Assembly: GCF_000177195.2 (NCBI RefSeq) | Contig: NC_015953.1 | Location: 5,332,001-5,396,000 of the forward strand | Source: Streptomyces sp. SirexAA-E | GTDB taxonomy: Bacteria; Actinomycetota; Actinomycetes; Streptomycetales; Streptomycetaceae | Direction: 5' to 3' | Length of the DNA: 64,000 nucleotides | Part shown: piece after piece, positions 47,698-56,299 of the stretch | Numbering within the stretch: the stretch's first letter is position 1 | Layout: each line of letters opens with the position of its first letter | Translations under genes and position numbers: made by a program | The notes under the pieces: generated by a model | Told to the model about the DNA's origin: nothing | Databases searched by the model: none | Seen by the model: the letters and a program-made list of their open reading frames with translations, nothing else

Positions 47698-49527
47698 GTG
47701 GAACGCACCGGACCACCCGCCCGTTTTACCGGACTTCTGGCTGTCTGTTCGGCGGCCCTGCTGGCCGCCGCCGGCCTGGTCGCCTCGGCACCGGACGCCA
47801 CCGCCGCCGACGCCGACCTGGCCCGCAACGGCGGCTTCGAGGCGGGCCTGGACGGCTGGACCTGCTCGGGCGGCAGCGGGGCCGCCGTCAGCACGCCCGT
47901 GCACAGCGGGACCAAGGCGCTGAAGGCGACCCCGGCCGGCAGCGACAACGCCAGGTGCTCCCAGACGGTGACGGTCCGGCCCGACTCCACGTACACGCTC
48001 CAGGCGTGGGTGCGGGGCGACTACGTCTATCTCGGGGCGTCCGGCACCGGCACCACGGACGTCTCCACCTGGACCCAGTCCGCCGGCGCGTACACCCAGC
48101 TCGGCACGGTCTTCAAGACCGGCTCGGCGACCACCTCGGTGACCGTCTACACCCACGGCTGGTACGGCACGTCCGCCTACTACGCCGACGACCTCACCCT
48201 GGTCGGCCCCGGCGGGGCCCCCGCCACCGTGCCCGCCGCCCCCGCCGGTCTGCGGGCCGGGACGGCCACCTCCACCTCGGTCCCGCTGAGCTGGAACGCG
48301 TCCGCCGGAGCCACCGGCTACCAGGTCTACCGCGACGGTACGAGGGTCCAGTCGGTCACCGGCACCTCGGCGACCGTGACGGGGCTGACCGCGTCGACCG
48401 CGTACAGCTTCCAGGTCAGCGCGGTCAACGCCGCCGGTGAGTCCGCGAAGTCGGCGGCCGTGAGCGCCACCACCACCTCCGGCGGCGGCCAGGAGGGCGG
48501 CGGCGGTGACCTGCCGGCCCACGCCCTTGTCGGTTATCTGCACTCCAGCTTCGCCAACGGCTCCGGCTACACCCGGATGGCCGACGTCCCCGACTCGTGG
48601 GACGTCATCAACCTCGCCTTCGGGGAGCCGACCTCCGTCACCTCCGGCGACATCCGCTTCTCGCTCTGCCCGGTCGCCGAGTGCCCGGGAGTGGAGAGCG
48701 AGGCGGAGTTCAAGGCGGCGATCAAGGCCAAGCAGGCGGCCGGCAAGAAGGTCCTGATCTCCATCGGGGGCCAGAACGGCCAGGTGCAGCTCAACTCGAC
48801 GGCGGCCCGGGACACCTTCGTCTCCTCGGTGTCCAAGATCATCGACACCTACGGACTCGACGGCCTGGACATCGACTTCGAGGGCCACTCGCTCTCGCTG
48901 AACACCGGTGACACCGACTTCCGCAGCCCGACCACCCCCGTCATCGTCAACCTCATCTCGGCGGTGAAGACGCTCAAGGCCAAGTACGGCGACGACTTCG
49001 TCCTCACCATGGCGCCCGAGACCTTCTTCGTGCAGCTCGGTTACCAGTACTACGGCTCCGGCCCCTGGGGCGGCCAGGACCCGCGCGCCGGCGCCTACCT
49101 GCCCGTCATCCACGCCCTGCGCGACGACCTCACCCTGCTGCACGTCCAGGACTACAACTCGGGCTCCATCATGGGACTGGACAACCAGTACCACTCGATG
49201 GGCGGCGCCGACTTCCACATCGCCATGACCGACATGCTGCTCACCGGCTTCCCCGTGGCGGGCGACCGGACCAAGGTCTTCCCGGCCCTGCGGCCCGAGC
49301 AGGTCGCCATCGGCCTCCCGGCGTCCACCCAGGCGGGCAACGGCCACACCTCCCCGGCGGAGGTCACCAAGGCGCTCAACTGCCTGACCAGGAAGACCGA
49401 CTGCGGCTCGTACCAGACCCACGGCACCTGGTCCGGGCTGCGCGGGCTGATGACCTGGTCCATCAACTGGGACCGCTTCAACAACTGGGAGTTCTCGAAG
49501 AACTTCGACGCCTACTTCGGGAACTGA
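47698..49527 (+). CDS. Secreted GH18 chitinase with N-terminal carbohydrate-binding and FnIII modules
   Basis: A 609-residue secreted endo-chitinase. A Sec signal peptide (about residues 1-35, ending ATAA) precedes a CBM_4_9-like module (DLARNGGFEAGLDGWTCSGG, about 38-175). A fibronectin type III domain (about 178-262) and a Gly-rich linker lead to a GH18 barrel. The catalytic motif is intact: DGLDIDFE, with the acid/base Glu. Other barrel signatures are KKVLISIGGQNG and MTWSINWD. The start is GTG at 47698 with GGAGG upstream. Expression is probably under DasR. The stop is overlapped by the convergent PAP2 gene (50 nt). Confidence 0.93.
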   Translation: MERTGPPARFTGLLAVCSAALLAAAGLVASAPDATAADADLARNGGFEAGLDGWTCSGGSGAAVSTPVHSGTKALKATPAGSDNARCSQTVTVRPDSTYTLQAWVRGDYVYLGASGTGTTDVSTWTQSAGAYTQLGTVFKTGSATTSVTVYTHGWYGTSAYYADDLTLVGPGGAPATVPAAPAGLRAGTATSTSVPLSWNASAGATGYQVYRDGTRVQSVTGTSATVTGLTASTAYSFQVSAVNAAGESAKSAAVSATTTSGGGQEGGGGDLPAHALVGYLHSSFANGSGYTRMADVPDSWDVINLAFGEPTSVTSGDIRFSLCPVAECPGVESEAEFKAAIKAKQAAGKKVLISIGGQNGQVQLNSTAARDTFVSSVSKIIDTYGLDGLDIDFEGHSLSLNTGDTDFRSPTTPVIVNLISAVKTLKAKYGDDFVLTMAPETFFVQLGYQYYGSGPWGGQDPRAGAYLPVIHALRDDLTLLHVQDYNSGSIMGLDNQYHSMGGADFHIAMTDMLLTGFPVAGDRTKVFPALRPEQVAIGLPASTQAGNGHTSPAEVTKALNCLTRKTDCGSYQTHGTWSGLRGLMTWSINWDRFNNWEFSKNFDAYFGN

Positions 49528-50296
49528 CCTCTCCGAGGACGAGCAGCACCGCACCCGCCAGGCACCAGCTGGCCAGCACGTCCAGCGGCCAGTGGTAGCC
49601 GCGCAGCACCAGACCGATGCTCGTCGCCGCCGTCAGCAGGACGGCGGCGACGAGCATCATCCATGAGCGCCGCACGTACGGAGCGAGCAGCACGGCCGCC
49701 GCGCCGTACGCCACGGCGGCGGTGGCCGTATGGCCCGAGGGGTAGTAGCCGGTCGCCTCGGTCAGCGGCCCCTGGCGGTCGGTCCACAGCTTGAGCGGGA
49801 CGACGAGCACGGGGACCGCCACCATGGCCAGAGCCGCGTACACCGCCTCCCGGCGGTCCCGGCGCAGCCAGGCCACGAGGGCGGCGCACGCCAGGGCGGG
49901 GACGGCGACCTCCATGTTGCCGAGATCCGCGAAGAGGTCGGACAGCGCGCGAGGCCCCCGCCCGGCCAGGGCCAGGCCGAGCCGTTCGTCGGGCCCCAGC
50001 AGCGGCCCGACGGCCACGACCTGCCAGGTGACCAGCGCGAAGACGGCCAGCAGCGCGGCCACCCGGGAAAGGAGAAGGACCGGCCACCGGGGAACTGGGG
50101 GGAGTGTTCCGGGGTGGCCGGTCGGATCGGTGTGCCGCGCGCCCCGGGGGGTGTGGGGCGGGCGGCCGTCCGATCGGTGAGGAGTTCCGGAGCGCGATGC
50201 TCCAGTGGTGTGCGCGGAGGCACTACCGGGACGGTGCTGGGGGAGCCCCGGCCCGGCATCACCCGCAGTTCCCTGCGGGCGGGGTGTTTCTCTCAT
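49478..50296 (-). CDS. PAP2 family phosphatase (membrane)
   Basis: The phosphatase signature is present in three parts: KLWTDRQGPLTE, YYPSGHTATAAVAYG and GLVLRGYHWPLDVLA (Lys, Arg, His and His-Asp residues). There are five or six membrane segments from WPVLLLSRVAALLAVFALVTW on. It would dephosphorylate a lipid phosphate such as undecaprenyl pyrophosphate or phosphatidate on the outer leaflet. The start is uncertain: I use the ATG at 50296 (272 residues), but the hydrophilic Pro/Arg/Thr-rich N-terminal 80 residues look non-coding and a start nearer 50070 is possible. Its 3' end overlaps the chitinase gene by 50 nt. Confidence 0.8.
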   Translation of the reverse strand: MRETPRPQGTAGDAGPGLPQHRPGSASAHTTGASRSGTPHRSDGRPPHTPRGARHTDPTGHPGTLPPVPRWPVLLLSRVAALLAVFALVTWQVVAVGPLLGPDERLGLALAGRGPRALSDLFADLGNMEVAVPALACAALVAWLRRDRREAVYAALAMVAVPVLVVPLKLWTDRQGPLTEATGYYPSGHTATAAVAYGAAAVLLAPYVRRSWMMLVAAVLLTAATSIGLVLRGYHWPLDVLASWCLAGAVLLVLGEVSSRSRRRSSSRTPSC

Positions 50297-50446
50297 CTGT
50301 GGAAACCGTACGTCAGGGGAGGGTGGGCCGACAGGGGCCACGGTATCCCGCCATGGCCCCCGCACACCTTCTTCACAGGCCCTCACGCGCGGGTGGGTCA
50401 ATGCGGCGGAAATCGCCGCGCCGCCCCCGGGCCGGATCCGTACGCG

Positions 50447-51787
50447 TCAGAGCGTGGCGAACGCCCGTTCGAGAATGTCGAGGCCCTCGTTCAGCAGGTC
50501 CTCGCCGATGACCAGCGGCGGCAGGAAGCGCAGGACGTTGCCGTACGTCCCGCAGGTCAGCACCAGCAGCCCCTCGGCGTGGCAGGCCTTGGCCAGGGCC
50601 GCGGTGGCGGCCGCGTCGGGGTCCTTCGTGCCGGGCTTCACCAGCTCGATGGCGATCATCGCGCCACGGCCGCGGACGTCCCCGATGACCCCGCCGTTCG
50701 GGAGCTTCGCCCGCATCTCCTCCAGGCGGCCCTTCATGACCTCCTCGATGCGCCGGGCCCTCGCGTTGAGGTCCAGCTCACGCATCGTCTCGATGGCCCC
50801 GAGCGCACCCGCGCACGCCACGGGGTTGCCGCCGTAGGTGCCGCCCAGGCCGCCGGAGTGCGCCGCGTCCATGATCTCGGCGCGGCCGGTCACCGCGGAG
50901 AGCGGCAGCCCGCCCGCGATGCCCTTGGCCGTGGTGATCAGGTCGGGGACGATGCCCTCGTCCTCGCACGCGAACCACTGGCCGGTGCGGCAGAAGCCGG
51001 ACTGGATCTCGTCCGCGACGAAGACGATGCCGTTGTCCTTCGCGAACCGGGCGATCGCCGGGAGGAAGCCCTTCGCCGGCTCGATGAAGCCGCCCTCGCC
51101 GAGGACCGGCTCGATGATGATCGCGGCGACGTTCTCCGCGCCGATCTGCTTGGTGATCTCGTCGATCGCCTGCGCGGACGCCTCCGCACCGGCGTTCTCC
51201 GGACCGGTCGGCCAGCGGTAGCCGTATGCCACCGGCACGCGGTACACCTCGGGCGCGAACGGGCCGAAGCCCTGCTTGTACGGCATGTTCTTCGAGGTCA
51301 GAGCCATCGTGAGATTGGTCCGGCCGTGGTAGCCGTGGTCGAAGACGACCACCGCGGTGCGCTTGGTGTAGGCGCGCGCGATCTTCACCGCGTTCTCGAC
51401 GGCCTCGGCGCCCGAGTTGAACAGCGCGGACTTCTTGGCGTGGTCGCCCGGGGTCAGCTCGGCGAGCCGTTCGCAGACCTCCACGTACCCCTCGTACGGG
51501 GTGACCATGAAACAGGTGTGGGTGAAGTCGGCCAGCTGCGCCGACGCCCGGCGCACGACCGCCTCGGCGGAGGCGCCCACGGACGTCACGGCGATGCCGG
51601 AACCGAAGTCGATCAGCCGGTTGCCGTCCACGTCCTCGATGATCCCGCCGCCGGCCCGGGCGGTGAACACCGGCAGCGTGGAACCCACGCCGGCGGCGAC
51701 CGCCGCCGTACGGCGGGCCTGCAGCTCCACCGACTTCGGGCCGGGAATGGCGGTGAGGACGCGGCGCTCCTGCGGGATGTCGGACAT
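50447..51787 (-). CDS. gabT: 4-aminobutyrate (GABA) aminotransferase
   Basis: A 446-residue class III PLP aminotransferase that converts GABA and 2-oxoglutarate to succinate semialdehyde and glutamate. Recognised from MSDIPQERRVLTAIPGPKSVELQARR, the phosphate-binding FNSGAEAVENAVKIARAYT, the substrate and cofactor segments IIEPVLGEGGFI and FVADEIQSGFCRTG, and the Schiff-base lysine in LITTAKGIAGGLPLSAV. The ATG at 51787 follows CAGGAG; TAGCCT (complement of 51825-51830) is a possible -10 element. It continues the putrescine-to-GABA pathway encoded upstream. Confidence 0.93.
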   Translation of the reverse strand: MSDIPQERRVLTAIPGPKSVELQARRTAAVAAGVGSTLPVFTARAGGGIIEDVDGNRLIDFGSGIAVTSVGASAEAVVRRASAQLADFTHTCFMVTPYEGYVEVCERLAELTPGDHAKKSALFNSGAEAVENAVKIARAYTKRTAVVVFDHGYHGRTNLTMALTSKNMPYKQGFGPFAPEVYRVPVAYGYRWPTGPENAGAEASAQAIDEITKQIGAENVAAIIIEPVLGEGGFIEPAKGFLPAIARFAKDNGIVFVADEIQSGFCRTGQWFACEDEGIVPDLITTAKGIAGGLPLSAVTGRAEIMDAAHSGGLGGTYGGNPVACAGALGAIETMRELDLNARARRIEEVMKGRLEEMRAKLPNGGVIGDVRGRGAMIAIELVKPGTKDPDAAATAALAKACHAEGLLVLTCGTYGNVLRFLPPLVIGEDLLNEGLDILERAFATL

Positions 51788-51965
51788 GCGGGGCTCCTGG
51801 GGGTTTCCGGACGCTTCTCCCTGCAGGCTAGGGGTGGGGGAGGGCGGCGGTCATGCTCCGCCGCGGAGTGGTGGTGGCGCGGGCTTGTCCGCTGCGGACA
51901 GGTGGCCGGGCGGGGTGCGGCGGGCCGGGGCACCGCGCCCATCCGGCGACATTGCTGAACTCCCC

Positions 51966-51983
51966 GTGCCCTGGCACTAGATT
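51966..51983 (+). promoter_or_regulatory. Inverted repeat next to a -10 element upstream of the VirD4-like ATPase gene
   Basis: GTGCC (51966-51970) and GGCAC (51973-51977) flank CT and directly abut TAGATT (51978-51983), a good -10 hexamer. A TTGCTG at 51952-51957 is a poorly spaced (20 nt) -35 candidate; TGAACT at 51956-51961 gives 16 nt. A protein bound to the repeat would occlude the promoter. Confidence 0.4.
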
Positions 51984-52028
51984 GGCCGTGCACAAGGCGG
52001 GACCTGGCTGGTCAGGGGGCGGCGGTTC

Positions 52029-54428
52029 ATGGACACCGAAGGCACGTACGACGCACGGGGCACCGGCGCGGGCCGGGTGCCCCGCCCGGCGGGACCACCC
52101 CCCGCCGCCCCGCCGTCCCAGGCACCGCCCCCGCACGCCCCGCCGCCGTACGCGCCGCCCCCTCCCGGCCACGCCCCGGCCGCCACCCCCCGGCCCCCGC
52201 TGGAGGAGTGGCTGCGTACCCCGCGGCCCCGCCGGGAACCCGGCGTCTGGCGGTACGGCCACACACCGCGCCCGCCCGAGAGGCCCGAGGGCGTGCCGGA
52301 CCGTTCCCTGCTGGTCGGCGCGCTGATCTCCGTCCTGTGCGCACTGCTCCTGTGGTCGCTGTGGCGCAACGGCTACATCCCCTACCGGCTGGTGCCCCTG
52401 AAGCTCTTCACCCCGGGCGACTGGTGGTACGCGGGCACGTTCGGCGGCCCGAGGACCATCGAAGGGGCCGACGCGCTCACGGTCTACGAGGCCGTCCTCT
52501 TCGGCCTCCTCGTCTACGGCTGCCTGCGCCTGGGGAACTGGGCGGAGCTCTTCCGCCGCCACGTCGCCGGACGGGGGCAGCCCTTCCTCGCCCTGGCGAG
52601 CGCAGCCGCGGCGGCGCTCGCGCAGCTCCTGGTCTGGAAGGACGCCGTGCCGGTCGTCCGACCGGTGCTGATTCTCGTCGCCTCCGTCTTCGGCGGTGAG
52701 ATCTACCAGAGCCAGAACGTGGTCAACGTGATCTACGCCCTCATCACCCTCGGCGTGCTGTGGCCGTTCGCCCGCCTCGGCCGCTGGCGCGCCCTGCTCG
52801 CCGAGCGCCGTGGGGCGCGGTCCGCCGTCCCCGGCGCACCGGCCGCGACCCCGGACGCCCCGACCCCCGACCAGTGGCCGGAACTGCGCGCGGCCGGCCG
52901 GACCGACGCCGCCCAGGCATTGGCCGCCGAGGTGCGCACCGGCCGGATGAACGACGTCGACGTCGCCCGTCTGCGTCACGCGTGGGCGGTGGGCCGGTCC
53001 CACCCCGAACGGCTCGCCGCACTCGACGAGGCCGTCCTGCGCGGCGGCGCCGCCGCCGCGCTGCACCCGTCGGGCGCCCGCGACCTGCCCGCTCGCACCG
53101 CCCGCCACGACCTGCTCACCGGCCAGGTCCGCATCGGCAGCTTCGCGGACGACCCGCACAACCCGTACGCCCGCCGGGGCTCCGGCGCCGCCCTGGAACC
53201 CGCGCTGCTCGGCACCTCACTGCTCGCGGTCGGCCCGCCGGGATCCGGGAAGACCGCACGTCTGGTCCGCCCGGTCGTCGAGTCGCTCGCCCTCCAGGCG
53301 CTCGCCGGACAGGCGGCCGTCCTCGCGGTCGGCGGCGCCGGGGAACCCCTCGGCCCCGACGAGTCCTACGACGTCGTCGTACGGATCGGTGACCCCGCCT
53401 CCGCGCACGACTTCGACCTGTACGGCGGCACCACCGACCCCGACGAGGCGGCGGGCGTGCTCGCGGAAGGACTCGTCGGCGACGTGCCCGGCCTGGACAG
53501 CCGCCGCGCCGCCACCGTGCTCGCCCAGCTCCTCGGCCCCTACCGCACCGTCCACGGCCACTTCCCGGGCGTACCGGTCCTCCGGGAGCTCCTGGACGGC
53601 GACGGGGCGGCGGTCGAGGCGCTGCGCGAGGCGCTCGGCTCGGGCGGCCACACCGCCATGCTGCGCGAGCTGGACGCGCGTACCCGGCAGCGGGGCGGCT
53701 CGCAGGACCCGGGCCCGGTCCTCGCCGACCGGATCGCGCTCCTCGACCGGCCCGCGTTCGCCCCGTTCTTCGCCACCGGACCCGATGCCCGGCCCTTCTC
53801 CCTGCGGTCGCTGGAACACCTCCCCCTGAGGGTCAGGATCGATCTTCCGGAGCGGGCGCACGCCGAGGCGTCCCGGCTGCTCACCCGGCTCGTACTCGCC
53901 CAGTTCACCGCCGTCGCCGCCGCCCGCACCGACCGGTCGCTCTTCGTCTGCCTGGTGCTCGACGACGCCACCCAGGCCGTCACCACCGAGACCGTGCGGG
54001 GTGTCCGTCGGCTGCGGTCGGCCAACGCGGGGGCCGTACTCACCCTGCGCACCCTCGACGACGTCCCCGAGCACCTGCACACCGCGCTGCTCGGCGGGGT
54101 CGGCTGTTGCATGGCCTTCTGCGGGGTCACCACCTGGGACGGCAAGCGGTTCGCGGACGTCTGGGGAAAGGAATGGGTGGAGACCCGGGAGGTCGCCCAG
54201 CACGCGGTCTTCGCCGACCAGCCCTTCACCCGCGCCCTGCACGGCCTGCGCAAGCTGGTCACGGGCAAGGCCGTCACCCGGGACGCCGTCACCGTCCGCC
54301 GGGTGGAACGCGAGCGCTGGTCCGCCTCCGCGCTCGCCTACGAGCTGCCCGCCGGCCACGCCGTCCTGTCCCTGACCACGGTGGACGGCCAACACGCCCC
54401 GCCGCTCCTGGTGAAGCTGGACGGCTGA
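52029..54428 (+). CDS. Membrane-anchored VirD4/TraG-like P-loop ATPase
   Basis: A 799-residue protein. The N-terminus is Pro-rich (PAGPPPAAPPSQAPPPHAPPPY), followed by three or four membrane segments at about 98-250, with a charged cytoplasmic linker after them. A Walker A motif, GPPGSGKTARL, starts near residue 402. The C-terminal half has a Walker B-like LFVCLVLDDATQ, then RLRSANAGAVLTLRTLDD and CCMAFCGVTTWDGKRFADVWG, resembling VirD4/TraG coupling ATPases. No relaxase or conjugation genes are nearby. From memory, it is a conserved Streptomyces chromosomal protein of unknown function. ATG at 52029. Confidence 0.68.
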   Translation: MDTEGTYDARGTGAGRVPRPAGPPPAAPPSQAPPPHAPPPYAPPPPGHAPAATPRPPLEEWLRTPRPRREPGVWRYGHTPRPPERPEGVPDRSLLVGALISVLCALLLWSLWRNGYIPYRLVPLKLFTPGDWWYAGTFGGPRTIEGADALTVYEAVLFGLLVYGCLRLGNWAELFRRHVAGRGQPFLALASAAAAALAQLLVWKDAVPVVRPVLILVASVFGGEIYQSQNVVNVIYALITLGVLWPFARLGRWRALLAERRGARSAVPGAPAATPDAPTPDQWPELRAAGRTDAAQALAAEVRTGRMNDVDVARLRHAWAVGRSHPERLAALDEAVLRGGAAAALHPSGARDLPARTARHDLLTGQVRIGSFADDPHNPYARRGSGAALEPALLGTSLLAVGPPGSGKTARLVRPVVESLALQALAGQAAVLAVGGAGEPLGPDESYDVVVRIGDPASAHDFDLYGGTTDPDEAAGVLAEGLVGDVPGLDSRRAATVLAQLLGPYRTVHGHFPGVPVLRELLDGDGAAVEALREALGSGGHTAMLRELDARTRQRGGSQDPGPVLADRIALLDRPAFAPFFATGPDARPFSLRSLEHLPLRVRIDLPERAHAEASRLLTRLVLAQFTAVAAARTDRSLFVCLVLDDATQAVTTETVRGVRRLRSANAGAVLTLRTLDDVPEHLHTALLGGVGCCMAFCGVTTWDGKRFADVWGKEWVETREVAQHAVFADQPFTRALHGLRKLVTGKAVTRDAVTVRRVERERWSASALAYELPAGHAVLSLTTVDGQHAPPLLVKLDG

Positions 54429-54436
54429 TCCCGCGC

Positions 54437-54467
54437 CGCGCCCCACCCGGGACCCGGGCGGGGCGCG
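54437..54467 (+). terminator. Terminator after the VirD4-like ATPase gene
   Basis: CGCGCCCC (54437-54444) pairs with GGGGCGCG (54460-54467), extended by CCCGGG with CCCGGG inside (one-base bulges). It is 8 nt past the stop codon. Confidence 0.75.
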
Positions 54468-54560
54468 GGGCCGGTTACGCGGATTGCGCCGCCCTGGCAG
54501 AATCGGAACCGGCCGTCTGTACGGGGCGGCGCAATCGACTCCCAGAGGTCCGGCGGTCCC

Positions 54561-56123
54561 ATGCCACCCACTCTCGCCTCGCTCGTCCAGCACTCGGCGC
54601 TCAAGCTCACGGTCCGCGCGGGGGCGGACCGGCTCGCCACGCCCGTGCGCTGGGCACACGCCAGCGAGCTCGCCGACCCCGTCCCGTACATGGACGGCGG
54701 GGAACTGCTCCTGGTCACCGCGACCAACCTGGACGCCGAGGACCCCGAGACGATGCGGCGGTACGTCCGGCGGCTGGTGGCCGCCGAGGTCGCCGGACTC
54801 GGCTTCGCCGTCGGGGTCACCTACGACGAGGTCCCCGCGGCGCTCGTCGACGCCGCCGAGGAGGCCGGGCTGCCCCTCCTCGAAGTGCCCCGGCGCACGC
54901 CGTTCATCGCCATCAGCAAGGCGGTGTCGGCGGCCATCGCCGCCGACCAGTACCGCGCCGTGACCGCCGGGTTCGAGGCGCAGCGCGAACTGACCCGGGC
55001 GGCCCTCGTCGGCGAGGGGCCCGCCGGGCTCATCACCCGCCTCGCCGCCCAGGTCGACGGCTGGGCCGCGCTGTACGACACCTCGGGCGCCGTCGTCGCG
55101 GTGGCACCCGACTGGGCGGCCCGGAGGGCGGGGCGCCTCACGGGCGACGTACGCCGCCTCGGGGACCGCGCCGCCCCGGCCAGTGCCGTCGTCGGCGGCC
55201 CGGAGGACCGGGTGGAGCTCCAGTCCCTGGGCACCGGCCGGCACGCCCGGGGCGCGCTCGCCGTCGGTACGGGCGCCTCCCTCGGCACGGCCGAGCGGTA
55301 CGCGGTGCACTCCGCCGTGGCCCTGCTCACCCTCACCACCGCACGCTCCCGCTCGCTCCAGGGGGCCGAGCAGCGGCTGGGGGCGGCGGTCCTTCAGATG
55401 CTGCTCGCCGGCCAGCCCGACCACGCCCGGACGGTCGCCGGCGACCTGTACGGAGCCCTGCTGGACGCGCCGTTCCGGCTGCTCCTCGCGGAGGCGTCCG
55501 ACACGGAGCTGCTCACCGAGACGATGGAGGCCGCCGCCGCCCGGTCCGGCGAGACGCTGCTGATGGTGCCCGAGGGCGACCGGGTCGTGGTGCTGGCCAC
55601 GGACGGCGGCGCCGCCGTCGCGGCCTGTGCGGCGTACGCCCAGGCGCAGGACGACCGCCCGGCGCGCGAACCGGGGAAGGACGACACCGATGTGGCCGTC
55701 GGACTGTCCGCCCCGGCGGGGCCTGTCGCGGCCTCCTTCGCGTACAAGCAGGCCGAGCAGGCCCTGTCGGTGGCCCGCCGCCGGGGCAGGGCCCTGGTCG
55801 AGCACGAGGAGCTGGCCACCGGCTCGGTCCTGCCCCTGCTCGCCGACGACGCGGTACGGGCCTTCGCGGACGGGATGCTCCGCCCGCTCCAGGAACACGA
55901 CGCCAAGGGCCGAGGCGACCTGGTCGCCTCGCTGCGCGCCTGGCTCTCCCGGCACGGGCAGTGGGACGCCGCGGCGGCCGACCTGGGCGTCCACCGCCAC
56001 ACGCTGCGGTACCGGATGCGGCGGGTGGAGGAGATCCTGGGCCGCTCCCTGGACGACCCGGACGTCCGGATGGAGCTCTGGCTCGCCCTGAAGGCGACGG
56101 CCGCCTCCTCGACGACCCCGTAG
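54561..56123 (+). CDS. PucR family transcriptional regulator
   Basis: A 520-residue activator-type regulator with three parts. The N-terminal PucR sensory domain (PTLASLVQHSALKLTVRAGADRL...) spans about 1-125. A degenerate GGDEF-like middle follows. The C-terminal Fis/HTH_30-type helix-turn-helix reads SLRAWLSRHGQWDAAAADLGVHRHTLRYRMRRVEEILGRSLDDPDVRMELWLALK. PucR regulators usually sense purine or amine breakdown products. It lies 177 nt upstream of the aldehyde dehydrogenase gene at 56300 on the same strand and near gabT, so it probably controls GABA catabolism. ATG at 54561. Confidence 0.9.
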   Translation: MPPTLASLVQHSALKLTVRAGADRLATPVRWAHASELADPVPYMDGGELLLVTATNLDAEDPETMRRYVRRLVAAEVAGLGFAVGVTYDEVPAALVDAAEEAGLPLLEVPRRTPFIAISKAVSAAIAADQYRAVTAGFEAQRELTRAALVGEGPAGLITRLAAQVDGWAALYDTSGAVVAVAPDWAARRAGRLTGDVRRLGDRAAPASAVVGGPEDRVELQSLGTGRHARGALAVGTGASLGTAERYAVHSAVALLTLTTARSRSLQGAEQRLGAAVLQMLLAGQPDHARTVAGDLYGALLDAPFRLLLAEASDTELLTETMEAAAARSGETLLMVPEGDRVVVLATDGGAAVAACAAYAQAQDDRPAREPGKDDTDVAVGLSAPAGPVAASFAYKQAEQALSVARRRGRALVEHEELATGSVLPLLADDAVRAFADGMLRPLQEHDAKGRGDLVASLRAWLSRHGQWDAAAADLGVHRHTLRYRMRRVEEILGRSLDDPDVRMELWLALKATAASSTTP

Positions 56124-56299
56124 ACGCCGGACCGTCCCGGGCCCCACCGAACGCGTACGACAAACCGGCGTGTCCGCACCCCGCTCCGCTCCACACCGGA
56201 CAAGCCTCATCCGACCCGCCGCGCCCTACCGTGGGGGCCGGGTACCAGCGCGGTGCCCCTGACGCTCCTGTTCACCACCCCCGAAGGGCCGGAACCGCC

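Noticed and set aside
53767..54428. Evidence for an integrative conjugative element around the VirD4-like ATPase
   Set aside because: There is no relaxase, replication initiator, integrase or att-like repeat. The flanking genes follow what I remember as normal Streptomyces order.
53217..56210. A 997-codon open frame on the minus strand opposite the VirD4-like ATPase and pucR genes
   Set aside because: It is an antisense shadow produced by GC-rich third positions. Its translation has no recognisable domain, and both plus-strand genes are clear.
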